A DNA stretch of 35,519 bases from an uncultured Lachnospiraceae bacterium. GTDB taxonomy: Bacteria; Bacillota; Clostridia; Lachnospirales; Lachnospiraceae. The notes below the pieces were generated by a model. The model made no database searches. It had not been told where the DNA came from and saw nothing but the letters and a program-made list of their open reading frames with translations. A program made the translations under genes and the position numbers. Each line of letters begins with the position of its first letter. The first letter of the stretch is position 1. Shown piece by piece: positions 8,664-17,999 of this stretch. The stretch is taken from the NCBI GenBank assembly GCA_947174495.1, contig CAMWJC010000031.1, positions 1 to 35,519 of the forward strand, in the 5' to 3' direction.

Positions 8664-10205
8664 TTATTTTTTGATAATCAGTGATTTACCGGTCATTTCT
8701 TCCGGCTGCTCCATTCCCATCATCTCGATCATGGTGGGAACGATATCTGCAAGACAACCGCCTTCTCTGAGTGTGTAGGACGGATCAGCATTTACAATAA
8801 TGAAAGGAACCGGATTAGTAGTATGTGCGGTAAATGGTGCACCAGTCTCATAATCCACAAGCTGCTCCGCATTTCCGTGATCTGCGCAGATAAACATCTG
8901 TCCATCCACTTCTTTGATCGCATCTACAGCCTTTCCAACGCATTCGTCCACTGCTTCCACTGCCTTAATTGCCGCAGCTTCCACGCCGGTATGTCCCACC
9001 ATATCCGGATTAGCAAAGTTGATGATGATCACATCATACTTGCCGGACTTAATTGCCTCCACAAGCTTATCGCAAACACCATAAGCACTCATTTCCGGCT
9101 TCAGATCATAGGTCGCCACATCCTTAGGAGAATTTACGAGAATTCTGTCCTCTCCCTCATTGGGTTCTTCCACACCGCCGTTAAAGAAAAAGGTTACATG
9201 TGCATACTTTTCTGTCTCTGCGATTCTTGCCTGCTTCATATTGTTTGCCGCCAGCCATTCGCCAAAGGTGTTCGTAACGGAAATCTTGTGGAACGCTACA
9301 TCCTTATTCGGAATGGTAGGATCATAATCTGAGAAGCATACATAAGTAATATCTAAACGCTGTCCTCTGTCAAAGCCCTTAAAGTCATCATCACAGAAGC
9401 TTCTGGTAATCTCTCTGGCCCGGTCCGGTCTGAAGTTAAAGAAGATAATGGAATCACCATCCTTAATTGTAGCAACCGGATTTCCATCCTTTACAACCAC
9501 GGTAGGTTTCACAAATTCGTCTGTCTCATCTCTGTCATAAGATGCCTGAATTCCGGCAGGACCGCTCTCGGCAGTCAGTCCCTCTCCCTTGGTCAGCGCA
9601 TCATATGCAAGCTTCACTCTATCATAGTTATTATCTCTGTCCATTGCGTAGTAACGTCCGGTTACGGATGCGATCTCTCCCACACCGATCTTCTTCATCT
9701 CGGCTTCCAGCTCCTCCGCGTATCCTTTGCCGCTCGCAGGAGGTGTATCACGGCCATCTAAAAAGCAGTGCACATACACTTTGGAAAGCCCGTTTCTTTT
9801 GGCTAGTTCAAGAAGGCCATAAAGATGTGTATTGTGGCTATGAACACCGCCGTCGGAAAGCAGTCCGTACATATGCAGTGAGGAATCGTTCTTTTTGCAG
9901 TTCTCCACCGCTTTAAGAAGAGCCGGGTTCTCAAAAAAGGTTCCGTCCTGAATCTCTTTGGTAATTCTGGTAAGTTCCTGATATACAATACGTCCGGCGC
10001 CCATGTTCAGATGTCCCACTTCGGAGTTCCCCATCTGTCCGTCAGGAAGTCCCACTGCCATGCCGCTTGCATTTCCTTTCACAAAAGGACACTCCGCCAT
10101 CAGTTTATCCATGACAGGAGTCTTTGCTTCCGCTACGGCATTGTGTTCCTTTTTGTCATTGAGTCCGTAGCCGTCCAAGATCATTAATACGGTAGGTTTT
10201 TTCAT
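8664..10205 (-). CDS. gpmI: 2,3-bisphosphoglycerate-independent phosphoglycerate mutase
   Basis: 513 residues, the normal length. Interconverts 3- and 2-phosphoglycerate in glycolysis using two metal ions and a phosphoserine intermediate, in the cytoplasm. Visible motifs: LDGYG near the N-terminus (metal Asp), GNSEVGH with the nucleophilic Ser, FLDGRDTPP, RYYAMDRDNNYDR, ADHGNAE (metal Asp/His) and AHTTNPVPF. ATG at 10205 follows AAGGAG. It has its own promoter (10277-10305) and terminator, so it is a single-gene unit. Confidence 0.97.
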   Translation of the reverse strand: MKKPTVLMILDGYGLNDKKEHNAVAEAKTPVMDKLMAECPFVKGNASGMAVGLPDGQMGNSEVGHLNMGAGRIVYQELTRITKEIQDGTFFENPALLKAVENCKKNDSSLHMYGLLSDGGVHSHNTHLYGLLELAKRNGLSKVYVHCFLDGRDTPPASGKGYAEELEAEMKKIGVGEIASVTGRYYAMDRDNNYDRVKLAYDALTKGEGLTAESGPAGIQASYDRDETDEFVKPTVVVKDGNPVATIKDGDSIIFFNFRPDRAREITRSFCDDDFKGFDRGQRLDITYVCFSDYDPTIPNKDVAFHKISVTNTFGEWLAANNMKQARIAETEKYAHVTFFFNGGVEEPNEGEDRILVNSPKDVATYDLKPEMSAYGVCDKLVEAIKSGKYDVIIINFANPDMVGHTGVEAAAIKAVEAVDECVGKAVDAIKEVDGQMFICADHGNAEQLVDYETGAPFTAHTTNPVPFIIVNADPSYTLREGGCLADIVPTMIEMMGMEQPEEMTGKSLIIKK

Positions 10206-10276
10206 TTTGCTTCTCCTTCTTCCTTTTCATTCTATTAATAGTCATTTCCTGTTATTTACGATTCTTGCCAATGGAA

Positions 10277-10305
10277 ATTATACCCGTTTTTCCATCAGCT
10301 TGCAA
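10277..10305 (-). promoter_or_regulatory. Promoter of gpmI
   Basis: Minus strand TTGCAA (10305-10300), 17-bp spacer, TATAAT (10282-10277), about 70 nt before the gpmI start. No terminator is visible between the upstream membrane-protein operon and this promoter, so some readthrough into gpmI is possible. Confidence 0.75.
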
Positions 10306-10328
10306 CTAATAAATCAAGATAATATCTG

Positions 10329-13013
10329 CTACATTATTTGTTTCCAGTTGTAATATCCAATCATATAAACAACCATAAGCATAGCTGATAAAAGCGTAAT
10401 CGGAAATTTCCATTTTTCATGTCTGGCTGTCCAGTCTCCTGCCAACATAAAAACCGGTAATGCGCTCAATGTATATCGCCCTCCACTGATCAGCCAGGTA
10501 GAAGAATATGTTAATAAGAAAAAAGTAATCAAATACACCATGTACATAGGTCTCAATTTTCTTACAAATCCATACACAATTGCAAGAATATATACTGCAA
10601 ACAACAGTAATTCCGGCATCCACAGACTCATTCCAATTGACGTATGCCAGTTTTCCAGGGCATTACTCTTCACATAACCAATAGTTTCCCATATAAAACA
10701 TAATCCATTTCCCCAATGATTTCTCTGATAATACATAAACCGGAACGGGTCACCCTCTACAACATAATTAATACCAAGATAAATTCCAAATCCAAGCAAC
10801 ATCATCGCCGCAATGCAGCCCGGATAAATTATCCTTTTGAAAAAGGATTTCCACTTTTTTTCTCTGATAAGTTTTATTCCCCGTTTAAAATAAAACAATT
10901 CCACCAAAACCGCAAAAGCCAATAATAGCCCCTGCACCTTTGTCAGACACGCTAAGAATCCTAAAAAAGACACCATCGGCCAATCATGTTTTTTAAGATA
11001 ATAAAAAAATGCTGATACGATTGCCAAAAACAGCGATTCCGTAGCTATCGAGCCAAAGAAAAACGCAAATGGAAAAACACTAATCAGAATTAACGTATTT
11101 TCCGCCGCCTTTTCTCCCGATTCGCTTTTGGCTATCTTATACAAAAAAACACTGCCAATTCCATACGATATGACTGATATCACTATTCCGCACAGCCGAA
11201 AATCTTTTATTACTATGGAAAGCGCTCTGACAAACCATGGATATAACGGATAAAAAACCAGAAAAATATGCTCACCGTTTTCTATCGCACCTGCATATCC
11301 ATTCTCAGCAATATTCAAATAATGTGCCGAATCCCAGCGTTTCCATGCTTCCAAAAAATCAGAAAATGAAATACCACCCGGATAATCTCCCAAAATAGCC
11401 ATCACACATACTGAGATGAAATATAAAACAATCCTAAAACCGATTGCCGTGACAAATATTTTAATTTCCGTTGAGTATTTATCGAAATACTTCTCGAAAT
11501 GCTTTTCTGCTATCGCTTTCATCTTTTTATCAATATCCTTCTCAATTAATCTATTCTCAAGATATCCGATTCCTCCTGCTGCCAGTCCGATCATAACCGG
11601 GACGTAATTTGTAATATATCTTGGACTTGTTTCCCAATGCATCAAAAAAATAATGGTGCCACTTATTCCCAAAGCCGGAGCAAGCTCAAGATTTTGATGA
11701 AAGGCAGACTCTTTTCCCTTTCTACTTACACCAACTCCTATCAGCAGGTACACAAACATAAACAGCAGAATCGTATAAAAAACAATATTGCATAAAACTT
11801 GATATCCTGCATATTTTCGCCCGCCGTACAACAGGTATTCATGCAGTAAAGAGTCTTTATGCGGATTATCATCCAAAAAATCCGAAATGCCTAAAGTTCC
11901 ATCACCAAAGCATCGAAACAGCTTTGCAGTATACAACGCAACCATTCCGGTCATGCCCTTTTGAGTAATGCGATTTACAATCTCATTTTTGAGAGCTTCA
12001 TCTCTTACTTCCGGATTCTGAAAAGAACGGGTAAACTCATAATCCTGCGGATTATATCCTCCATCTCCTTCTAATCCCATCATAACCCAATGATAAGACG
12101 GTGTATTTTTTATTTTTGCAAGTTCCGGATTCAAGTAATTTCCATACAGATAACCTCGAAATGCCAAGGTGAGCATCAGATATAAAGCTCCCACCGCTGT
12201 AATATATAATCCCAGTTTTTTCCATCTTTTTCTTAATAAGAAAGAGAAAACGACTGCCACTGCCATGATCAGCACGGTTGGCTTAATCAGGCTCCCAACC
12301 GCTGTCACAACTCCGGACAGGATACACAGTCCCACCAAATGTCGCCTGTCACTTTCCTCTATTTTTAAAGCCAAATAAAGCAATCCTATGGGAAACAAAA
12401 TCGACAAGGAATCTGTATAAAATGCATCTGTCATAAACATTAACGATGGCATACATACTAATAAAAGCAAAGTCAATATCCCGTATTTACTTCCCCATAA
12501 CTTTTTGGCTGTCAGGCTGGTAAGGGCAAATGTTGATAACAAAATAATTTCGTTAACCCCTGCCGCCATAGCAAAATAATCCGTTCCAAAAAAACTTCCT
12601 ATTTTAAAAACGAGATAAAAAAAACAAAGTCCGCCAAGATTATTAGGAAACCAGTCAAAATAATCATAGTAGCCGGAAAAATTACCTGTTTCTACCCATT
12701 GAATTGCTCCACCATAAATTGCATCCAGATCAAAGCTGGGGGTAAAACGCAATTCATTTATTTTAGCAATCTGAAAAATACCGACTATAACTAAAAAAGC
12801 TATCAGGCAATAATAATAAATATGGTCAAAAAAAACTTCCTTTCCAATCCCCTTATATGATAAAAACATGATAAATGCAGAAAATATTCCAACACCAAGC
12901 CATGTACCAAAGGAATGATTTTTGATGAATATACTGCCCAAGACAAAGCACACAAGCATGAGCACAATATAGCTGATCCATACGGAACAGCAACCTGCTC
13001 TTATTTTTTTCAT
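10329..13013 (-). CDS. Polytopic membrane glycosyltransferase with a C-terminal PIG-V-like module
   Basis: 894 residues from ATG 13013, one base after the stop of the preceding gene; AAAGGA lies about 10 nt upstream. Two modules of many membrane spans each. The first (about 1-490) looks like a GT-C enzyme (PMT/GT39-like): an acidic FDLDAIYGGAIQW early loop followed by a DWFPNN loop. The second (about 530-894) contains RWDSAHYLNIAENGY, FYPLYPW and SVFPFAFFFGSIATESLFL, the hallmarks of the PIG-V mannosyltransferase family. GT-C enzymes use polyprenyl-phosphate sugars at the outer membrane face; the acceptor is unknown. The soluble stretch near 500-530 (KKMKAIAEKHFEKYFDKY) joins the two. A two-module GT-C fusion of this kind is unusual. 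Confidence 0.7.
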   Translation of the reverse strand: MKKIRAGCCSVWISYIVLMLVCFVLGSIFIKNHSFGTWLGVGIFSAFIMFLSYKGIGKEVFFDHIYYYCLIAFLVIVGIFQIAKINELRFTPSFDLDAIYGGAIQWVETGNFSGYYDYFDWFPNNLGGLCFFYLVFKIGSFFGTDYFAMAAGVNEIILLSTFALTSLTAKKLWGSKYGILTLLLLVCMPSLMFMTDAFYTDSLSILFPIGLLYLALKIEESDRRHLVGLCILSGVVTAVGSLIKPTVLIMAVAVVFSFLLRKRWKKLGLYITAVGALYLMLTLAFRGYLYGNYLNPELAKIKNTPSYHWVMMGLEGDGGYNPQDYEFTRSFQNPEVRDEALKNEIVNRITQKGMTGMVALYTAKLFRCFGDGTLGISDFLDDNPHKDSLLHEYLLYGGRKYAGYQVLCNIVFYTILLFMFVYLLIGVGVSRKGKESAFHQNLELAPALGISGTIIFLMHWETSPRYITNYVPVMIGLAAGGIGYLENRLIEKDIDKKMKAIAEKHFEKYFDKYSTEIKIFVTAIGFRIVLYFISVCVMAILGDYPGGISFSDFLEAWKRWDSAHYLNIAENGYAGAIENGEHIFLVFYPLYPWFVRALSIVIKDFRLCGIVISVISYGIGSVFLYKIAKSESGEKAAENTLILISVFPFAFFFGSIATESLFLAIVSAFFYYLKKHDWPMVSFLGFLACLTKVQGLLLAFAVLVELFYFKRGIKLIREKKWKSFFKRIIYPGCIAAMMLLGFGIYLGINYVVEGDPFRFMYYQRNHWGNGLCFIWETIGYVKSNALENWHTSIGMSLWMPELLLFAVYILAIVYGFVRKLRPMYMVYLITFFLLTYSSTWLISGGRYTLSALPVFMLAGDWTARHEKWKFPITLLSAMLMVVYMIGYYNWKQIM

Positions 13014-13014
13014 T

Positions 13015-14589
13015 TCACATTTTCCTTTCCAATCCCAATACAAACCAGACAGGATATGTTAACAGCAAGGGTTCCACATAGCGAAAAGAACTGACGGGAC
13101 CAAGTAAATAAGTCATCCAGAGCAAAATACTCGGCATAATAGCCAGAACCATTGCTTTTCTTTTATTTGCAACATACCAACACAAAAAAAATAATAATAT
13201 CCATATCGGTACTCCTATCGAATAAAGCTGTCTGAATAAAGGCCAATGCATCCATGCCGCCTGGTTTTCGGAAACTTTTTCATAATACTGATAAATTACA
13301 GGCAGTAAATTGAGTCTTTCAACCGGATAATCTTGACTATAATTATCTGTTTCAATATATTCCCTTACAGATTCCATAGGCGGATACCAGTATGGCAGAT
13401 TCAGTGACAAAAATGCTTTTGTATATTCGGCCGGATATTCCTTAAACAAATCCCTCCACAAACGCAGGAATTCTCCCCGTTCCTCCCTAAATGCCTGATC
13501 ATTAAAACTCCCTTTAATCGGATCTGCAAAGAACCTGTTATAGCTTTCTACATCCGGCATATACTTTCGGATCAGCTCCCTATCCAACTCCTTCAAATCT
13601 TTTGTATCATCATTATATACTGCCGCAATTTGACTTAATGGAACGGAAAGCATCTCTTTCACACTTCCTTTTGCAACCCCAATACTCGGATAAATAATAT
13701 CGGAAACAATAAAGAAAAGCCCTGCCGCCAAGAAAATACCCCTGCACTTTATAACCTTTTTACCAAATACAAAGAATAATATAATTCCGAAAATAATAAT
13801 CACATAAATCATATTATTTCTAAGCAGGCAACAGAACAGTGCCAAAATCATAATCTTTCTTTGACATACTTTATCATCTTTCCCGCTCAATTCCTTTTCA
13901 AGATAATCAATCAAGGTAATGCTAAGCAGTAAAAAACAACCCGAAAAGTAAACATCCTTGGTTAGTATAATCGTAAAAATATGAAATATCGGATTAACTG
14001 CATAATACAAAAAAACAATCCATCTTCCACAGCCTTCCAGTCTCTTACCAAGCTGAATTGACGAATAAGCATAAATTGCAGTCATAACCATCATCTGCAA
14101 AGTCGTATAAAGAATAATACCAATCTGCTTTATTCCCAGCCATTCATCCATATGAGCAAATATGCTCCAAATGAAAGTATGTAAGAAGGGATGATGGCTG
14201 TCAAACCCGATGAGCCCCAATGCCTGCAAGGTTATGTACCATGAATCATAGCTCATACACCCCGGAAAATATGCCAGAAAACAAATCAGGTAAGGCAGCA
14301 GCATAATAATATATACTTGAAAAAATCGAAGCACTCTACCAGCACATTTACTTTCTGCCCTCTCCATAATACAGGCACAAAGAAAATAAAAAAATACAAA
14401 AAGCGGTACAGATATGGCCCCTGCAAGTAAAACGGATATCACAAATTTAAAGAATATCTGCATTCCCCGGGCATAAACCCACCATTCCTCATGTATACTT
14501 TTTCCCAGAGAAAAGAAAAAGCTGAAAAAAATACCAAATCCTATTCCCAACCATAAACATTTTCTTTTTATATTCCTGTCTAAATTCAC
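13015..14589 (-). CDS. Polytopic membrane protein, probable GT-C glycosyltransferase (DUF6020-like)
   Basis: 524 residues. I chose GTG 14589 over GTG 14595 because AAGGAG lies 5 nt before it and it makes a 4-base GTGA overlap with the upstream stop. About ten to twelve membrane spans. An early extracytoplasmic loop reads YFPGCMSYDSWYI and then HHPFLHTF; these acidic and His-rich first-loop residues resemble GT-C enzymes and the DUF6020 family as I remember it. A loop at residues about 330-410 (around PYWYPPMESVREY) is soluble. It is translationally coupled to the cation transporter before it and the 894-residue protein after it. Function not proven; sugar transfer on the cell surface is inferred. 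Confidence 0.6.
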   Translation of the reverse strand: MNLDRNIKRKCLWLGIGFGIFFSFFFSLGKSIHEEWWVYARGMQIFFKFVISVLLAGAISVPLFVFFYFLCACIMERAESKCAGRVLRFFQVYIIMLLPYLICFLAYFPGCMSYDSWYITLQALGLIGFDSHHPFLHTFIWSIFAHMDEWLGIKQIGIILYTTLQMMVMTAIYAYSSIQLGKRLEGCGRWIVFLYYAVNPIFHIFTIILTKDVYFSGCFLLLSITLIDYLEKELSGKDDKVCQRKIMILALFCCLLRNNMIYVIIIFGIILFFVFGKKVIKCRGIFLAAGLFFIVSDIIYPSIGVAKGSVKEMLSVPLSQIAAVYNDDTKDLKELDRELIRKYMPDVESYNRFFADPIKGSFNDQAFREERGEFLRLWRDLFKEYPAEYTKAFLSLNLPYWYPPMESVREYIETDNYSQDYPVERLNLLPVIYQYYEKVSENQAAWMHWPLFRQLYSIGVPIWILLFFLCWYVANKRKAMVLAIMPSILLWMTYLLGPVSSFRYVEPLLLTYPVWFVLGLERKM

Positions 14590-15758
14590 CGGCACTCCTT
14601 ATCCACATCGATCACCACAAAATAATTCTCATCAAGCTCCCTGACCTTTTCCCGTATATAAGAAACCACTTCGTTATCTGTCATGACATAATCATAAGGC
14701 ACCGCAACGTCAAAGATCAAATTCGTATGTGTAGGACCGTGCACCATACGAAAGTCATGGAATCTCACATCCCCTTCCATTCCGCCTATGATCTCTGCGA
14801 CCTTTTCCTTAACCTTGTTGGTCTCTTCATCGTTCACACAGACCGGGTCCATATGAATCACCGCACTACAGCTCAGTTCCCCCGCAAGCCGGTGTTCAAT
14901 TAGATCAATCATATCGTGAAGTTCTAAAATGTCTCCGGAGGAAGGCACCTCCACATGAACGGAGAGCATCACTCTTCCCGGTCCGTAATTATGTACCACC
15001 AAATCATGAAGTCCCAAAACTCCCTGATCTTTGTACTGCATAATAATCTCTTCGACCTTTGCCACAAACTCCGGTTCCGGCGGCTGCCCCAGAAGAGGGC
15101 TTGCCGTATCCTTCATTGCCTCATATCCCGTCCACAGGACAAACAAGGCTACCAGAATACCGCACCAGCCGTCAATATAGATCTCTGTCCACAACGCAAG
15201 CAGCGTGGTCAGAAGAACCATGATTGTTGAAACACTGTCACTAATGCTGTCTCTCGCCGTTGCCAGCATAGCTGCACTGTCAATCCTCTTTCCGATCCTG
15301 CGGTTATAAAAAAACATATACAGCTTTACACCTATGGAAACCACCAGAATTGCAATGACAAGCTTGCTGGCATAAACAGGCACCGGGTGAAGAATCTTTT
15401 GAACGGAGGACTGAAAAAGTTCTGCCCCCATCATCAATATAATCACCGACACCAGCATTCCTGCTATGTATTCGATCCTTCCATGTCCAAAGGGATGATC
15501 GTTATCCGGCTTTTGTCCCGCCATCTTAAATCCGACCAGGGTGATCACCGATGAGCCTGCATCCGAAAGATTATTAAAAGCATCCGCTGTAATGGCAATA
15601 GATCCGGAAAGCTGTCCCGCAAGAAACTTTATCAAAAATAAAAATACATTTAGTCCGATTCCCGTTCCTCCGCAAAGCATTCCATATGCCTGCCGTACGG
15701 ATGGACTGGATGTATCATCTGCATTTTTAATAAATAATCTTGTTAATATTGAAATCAT
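14586..15758 (-). CDS. Cation diffusion facilitator (CDF) family metal transporter
   Basis: 390 residues. Six membrane segments in the first 215 residues and a cytoplasmic metal-binding domain after that, the CDF plan. Metal-site motifs are DAFNNLSDAG in the second span, DHPFGHGRIEY just after it, and ARDSISDSVST in the fifth. The D/N/D pattern instead of H/D fits the Mn/Fe-type clades better than zinc exporters, but the metal is not certain. The C-terminal half has two tandem CDF-dimerisation-like stretches (VEVPSSGDILELHDM and RMVHGPTHTNLIFDV). GGAGG lies 13 nt before ATG 15758, somewhat far. First gene of a three-gene overlapping operon with the two GT-C-like proteins. Confidence 0.88.
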   Translation of the reverse strand: MISILTRLFIKNADDTSSPSVRQAYGMLCGGTGIGLNVFLFLIKFLAGQLSGSIAITADAFNNLSDAGSSVITLVGFKMAGQKPDNDHPFGHGRIEYIAGMLVSVIILMMGAELFQSSVQKILHPVPVYASKLVIAILVVSIGVKLYMFFYNRRIGKRIDSAAMLATARDSISDSVSTIMVLLTTLLALWTEIYIDGWCGILVALFVLWTGYEAMKDTASPLLGQPPEPEFVAKVEEIIMQYKDQGVLGLHDLVVHNYGPGRVMLSVHVEVPSSGDILELHDMIDLIEHRLAGELSCSAVIHMDPVCVNDEETNKVKEKVAEIIGGMEGDVRFHDFRMVHGPTHTNLIFDVAVPYDYVMTDNEVVSYIREKVRELDENYFVVIDVDKECR

Positions 15759-15800
15759 AATACCGTCTGTTCCTCCCGGATAGGAATTATAATTATCAAA

Positions 15801-15829
15801 ATTGTATCGCTTATGCTAAATTTGGTCAA
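15801..15829 (-). promoter_or_regulatory. Promoter of the CDF / GT-C operon
   Basis: Minus strand TTGACC (15829-15824), 17-bp spacer, TACAAT (15806-15801). It stands back to back with the exporter promoter at 15843; the two -35 boxes are 13 bp apart. Confidence 0.75.
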
Positions 15830-15842
15830 CACAAAAAAACAG

Positions 15843-15871
15843 TTGACAAACCTCTCCCACGGGCGTAATCT
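15843..15871 (+). promoter_or_regulatory. Promoter of the leader/ABC exporter operon
   Basis: Consensus TTGACA (15843-15848), 17-bp spacer, weak TAATCT -10 (15866-15871). Transcription from here would give a leader RNA of about 330 nt before the first transporter gene. Confidence 0.6.
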
Positions 15872-15932
15872 TATAGCTACGACATTTTACTTGTAACTGT
15901 TCACCAGCAATTTGAGAAAGGAGGTAATTTTA

Positions 15933-16067
15933 ATGACTAACCGTAAAATAAATAGACAAAACAATCAGTTTAATAACTATTTTGCAGATCACAAGATCTA
16001 CTTTAAAGCGAAATTACCTTCCTGCCTATTTCAAATATCTGATCGGCCTGCCTTTGGGCGCATGTGA
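15933..16067 (+). CDS. 44-residue leader peptide upstream of ABC exporter
   Basis: Too short for usual ORF lists but has a near-perfect AAAGGAGG eight bases before ATG 15933. It encodes MTNRKINRQNNQFNNYFADH and a further 24 residues ending AFGRM, then TGA at 16065-16067. It is basic and Asn/Gln-rich at the start, with no signal peptide or domain. It lies between a promoter and an intrinsic terminator in front of a BmrC/BmrD-like exporter. In Bacillus subtilis bmrB is a leader ORF in the same position that controls bmrCD by ribosome-mediated transcription attenuation; I infer the same role here. Codons at 16030-16042 can pair with 16074-16085 (12 bp, one bulge), so ribosome position would change the folding. 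Confidence 0.65.
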   Translation: MTNRKINRQNNQFNNYFADHKIYFKAKLPSCLFQISDRPAFGRM

Positions 16068-16103
16068 GCCTTTTCAGATTTTGAATCATCAATCTGTTTT
16101 GAG

Positions 16104-16134
16104 CAGCCACGGTAATTTCCGTGGCTGTTTTTAT
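16104..16134 (+). terminator. Attenuator: intrinsic terminator in the exporter leader
   Basis: Perfect 9-bp stem CAGCCACGG / CCGTGGCTG with loop TAATTT, followed by TTTTTAT. It is 36 nt after the leader stop codon and 68 nt before the first transporter gene, with no gene ending between, so it would stop transcription before the exporter unless relieved. A further small GC-rich hairpin, CGCCG-TTG-CGGCG, lies at about 16153-16165. Confidence 0.85.
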
Positions 16135-16201
16135 ATTGTAGAAAAAAATACCGCCGTTGCGGCGCGTACCAACTCTTCTTACATATATTTAGGGGGAAAT
16201 T

Positions 16202-17923
16202 ATGAAAAAAATATCAACTTACATCTGGGAACATAAATTTGCATATACATTTGCGGTCCTGTCCATGGTCATCAGCATCTCTCTGGATATGCTCTCTCCG
16301 CAGCTGACAAAACATATCGTGGACGATGTTGTTTTAGGCGGACAGGTTGACAGGCTGGCTTTTCTTTTGACCGGTATCCTGTGTGTGGGTATTGGGCGGT
16401 GCATTTTTCAATATTGTAAAGAATACACCTTTGACATTACCGGCTCCAAAATTTCTGCCGAGCTGAGAAAACGTCTTTTCCTTCACGTTCAGTCCCTGAG
16501 CGCAGACTTTTTTGACCGCACCGGAACCGGCGAACTGATGTCCCGTATTAAGGACGATGTAGACCGTATCTGGGATGGTCTTACCTATGTAAGCATGCTG
16601 CTAATCGAAGTCTGTATTCATACCTCTATCGTCCTGTTCTGCATGTACAGCCTGAACTGGAAGCTGGCCATCCTGCCTACCATCTGCATGGCAGCCGCAG
16701 CCGCCATTGCTATTTACATGGAACGGAAACTGGATATTGTTTACGAAGAAATCAGTGAAGAAAATGCTTCTCTCAACACAGTAGCGGAAGAAAACCTTGC
16801 AGGTGTACGCACCGTAAAAGCTTTTGCCCGGGAAAAACATGAAATCTCCAAATTTCTTTCCCATAACAAGCGCTATTACGATTTGAATATGAAGCAGTCG
16901 AAACTATTTGTACGGTATCACCCTTACCTCTCCCTGATCACCAGGCTTCTCCCGGTCATAGTCCTTTTGATCGGCGGTCACCTGGTTTACGGCGGAGAAA
17001 TGACACTGGGAGATTTAAGCGCGTTTATCGAATATTCCATGAATATTGTATGGCCTATGGAAATGCTGGGCTGGCTGACAAACAGCTTCTCTTCCGCCCT
17101 TGCATCCAACCGCCGAATCAAGAAGATTTACGAGGAAAAGCCTACCATCACGGAACCGGAAAATCCGGTTATTCTTCCTCAGGTAAACGGGAAGATCACC
17201 TTTTCCCATGTTTCCTTCCATAAGGCAGACCTGCATGAAATTCTGCACGACATCTCCTTTACCGTGGAACCAGGAAAGACCATCGGCATTATGGGGGCAA
17301 CCGGCGCAGGCAAAAGCTCCCTGATCTATCTGCTTCAGCGCCTTTACGACGCCACGGACGGTTCCATCCTGCTGGATGATGTAGATGTTAAAAAGCTTTC
17401 ACTTGCACAGCTTCGGAGCTCTGTTTCTCTTGTTATGCAGGATGTATTCCTTTTTTCGGATACCATCTTTGAAAACGTATCCCTGGGACAAAAGCACATT
17501 CTTACGCTCCCTGCAGTCATGGAAGCATCGAAACGAGCACAGGCCAAGAGCTTTATTGAAAAAATGGATAAGCAATATGACACCGTAATCGGCGAGCGGG
17601 GCGTCGGTCTTTCCGGCGGTCAGAAACAGCGCATTACCATTGCCCGGGCGCTGGCAAAGAAAACTCCTATCCTTGTTCTGGATGATTCCACCTCCGCACT
17701 GGATATGGAAACCGAGCAATCTATCCATGAAACACTGCGTCAGCTTGAAGGAATCACTAAGATTATTATCGGCCACCGAATCAGCGCAGTCTGCCATGCC
17801 GATGAGATCATTATTCTGGAGGACGGCAAAATCATGGAACGTGGCAGCCACACCTCCTTACTTGCTCAAAAAGGTCTATACTATCAGACCTATGTTGCTC
17901 AGTACGGAGAGCCGGATGTATAG
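16202..17923 (+). CDS. ABC exporter half-transporter, BmrC/YheI-like (degenerate-site subunit)
   Basis: 573 residues: an ABC-type-1 membrane domain with six spans (1-310) and a nucleotide-binding domain (about 335-573). Walker A is GATGAGKSS, Q-loop VMQDVFLFSD, signature LSGGQKQR, and Walker B is ILVLDDSTSALD, where Asp replaces the usual catalytic Glu. This substitution marks the BmrC-type partner of heterodimeric multidrug exporters: it pairs with the second subunit's LSVGQ signature to form the inactive ATP site, while its own intact LSGGQ serves the active site. ATG 16202 follows AGGGGG. Likely drug or lipid efflux at the cytoplasmic membrane; the substrate is unknown. Confidence 0.9.
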   Translation: MKKISTYIWEHKFAYTFAVLSMVISISLDMLSPQLTKHIVDDVVLGGQVDRLAFLLTGILCVGIGRCIFQYCKEYTFDITGSKISAELRKRLFLHVQSLSADFFDRTGTGELMSRIKDDVDRIWDGLTYVSMLLIEVCIHTSIVLFCMYSLNWKLAILPTICMAAAAAIAIYMERKLDIVYEEISEENASLNTVAEENLAGVRTVKAFAREKHEISKFLSHNKRYYDLNMKQSKLFVRYHPYLSLITRLLPVIVLLIGGHLVYGGEMTLGDLSAFIEYSMNIVWPMEMLGWLTNSFSSALASNRRIKKIYEEKPTITEPENPVILPQVNGKITFSHVSFHKADLHEILHDISFTVEPGKTIGIMGATGAGKSSLIYLLQRLYDATDGSILLDDVDVKKLSLAQLRSSVSLVMQDVFLFSDTIFENVSLGQKHILTLPAVMEASKRAQAKSFIEKMDKQYDTVIGERGVGLSGGQKQRITIARALAKKTPILVLDDSTSALDMETEQSIHETLRQLEGITKIIIGHRISAVCHADEIIILEDGKIMERGSHTSLLAQKGLYYQTYVAQYGEPDV

Positions 17924-17999
17924 TAAACGGCATAGAATGAAATTCCTATAAAAATATAATAACCACACAAGTATCAACTCTTAAGGAGGGAATAGCCAT

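Noticed and set aside
15982-16236. Plus-strand frame of 84 codons across the exporter leader
   Set aside because: It runs through the terminator hairpin and has no ribosome site; the 44-codon frame at 15933 has a strong one.
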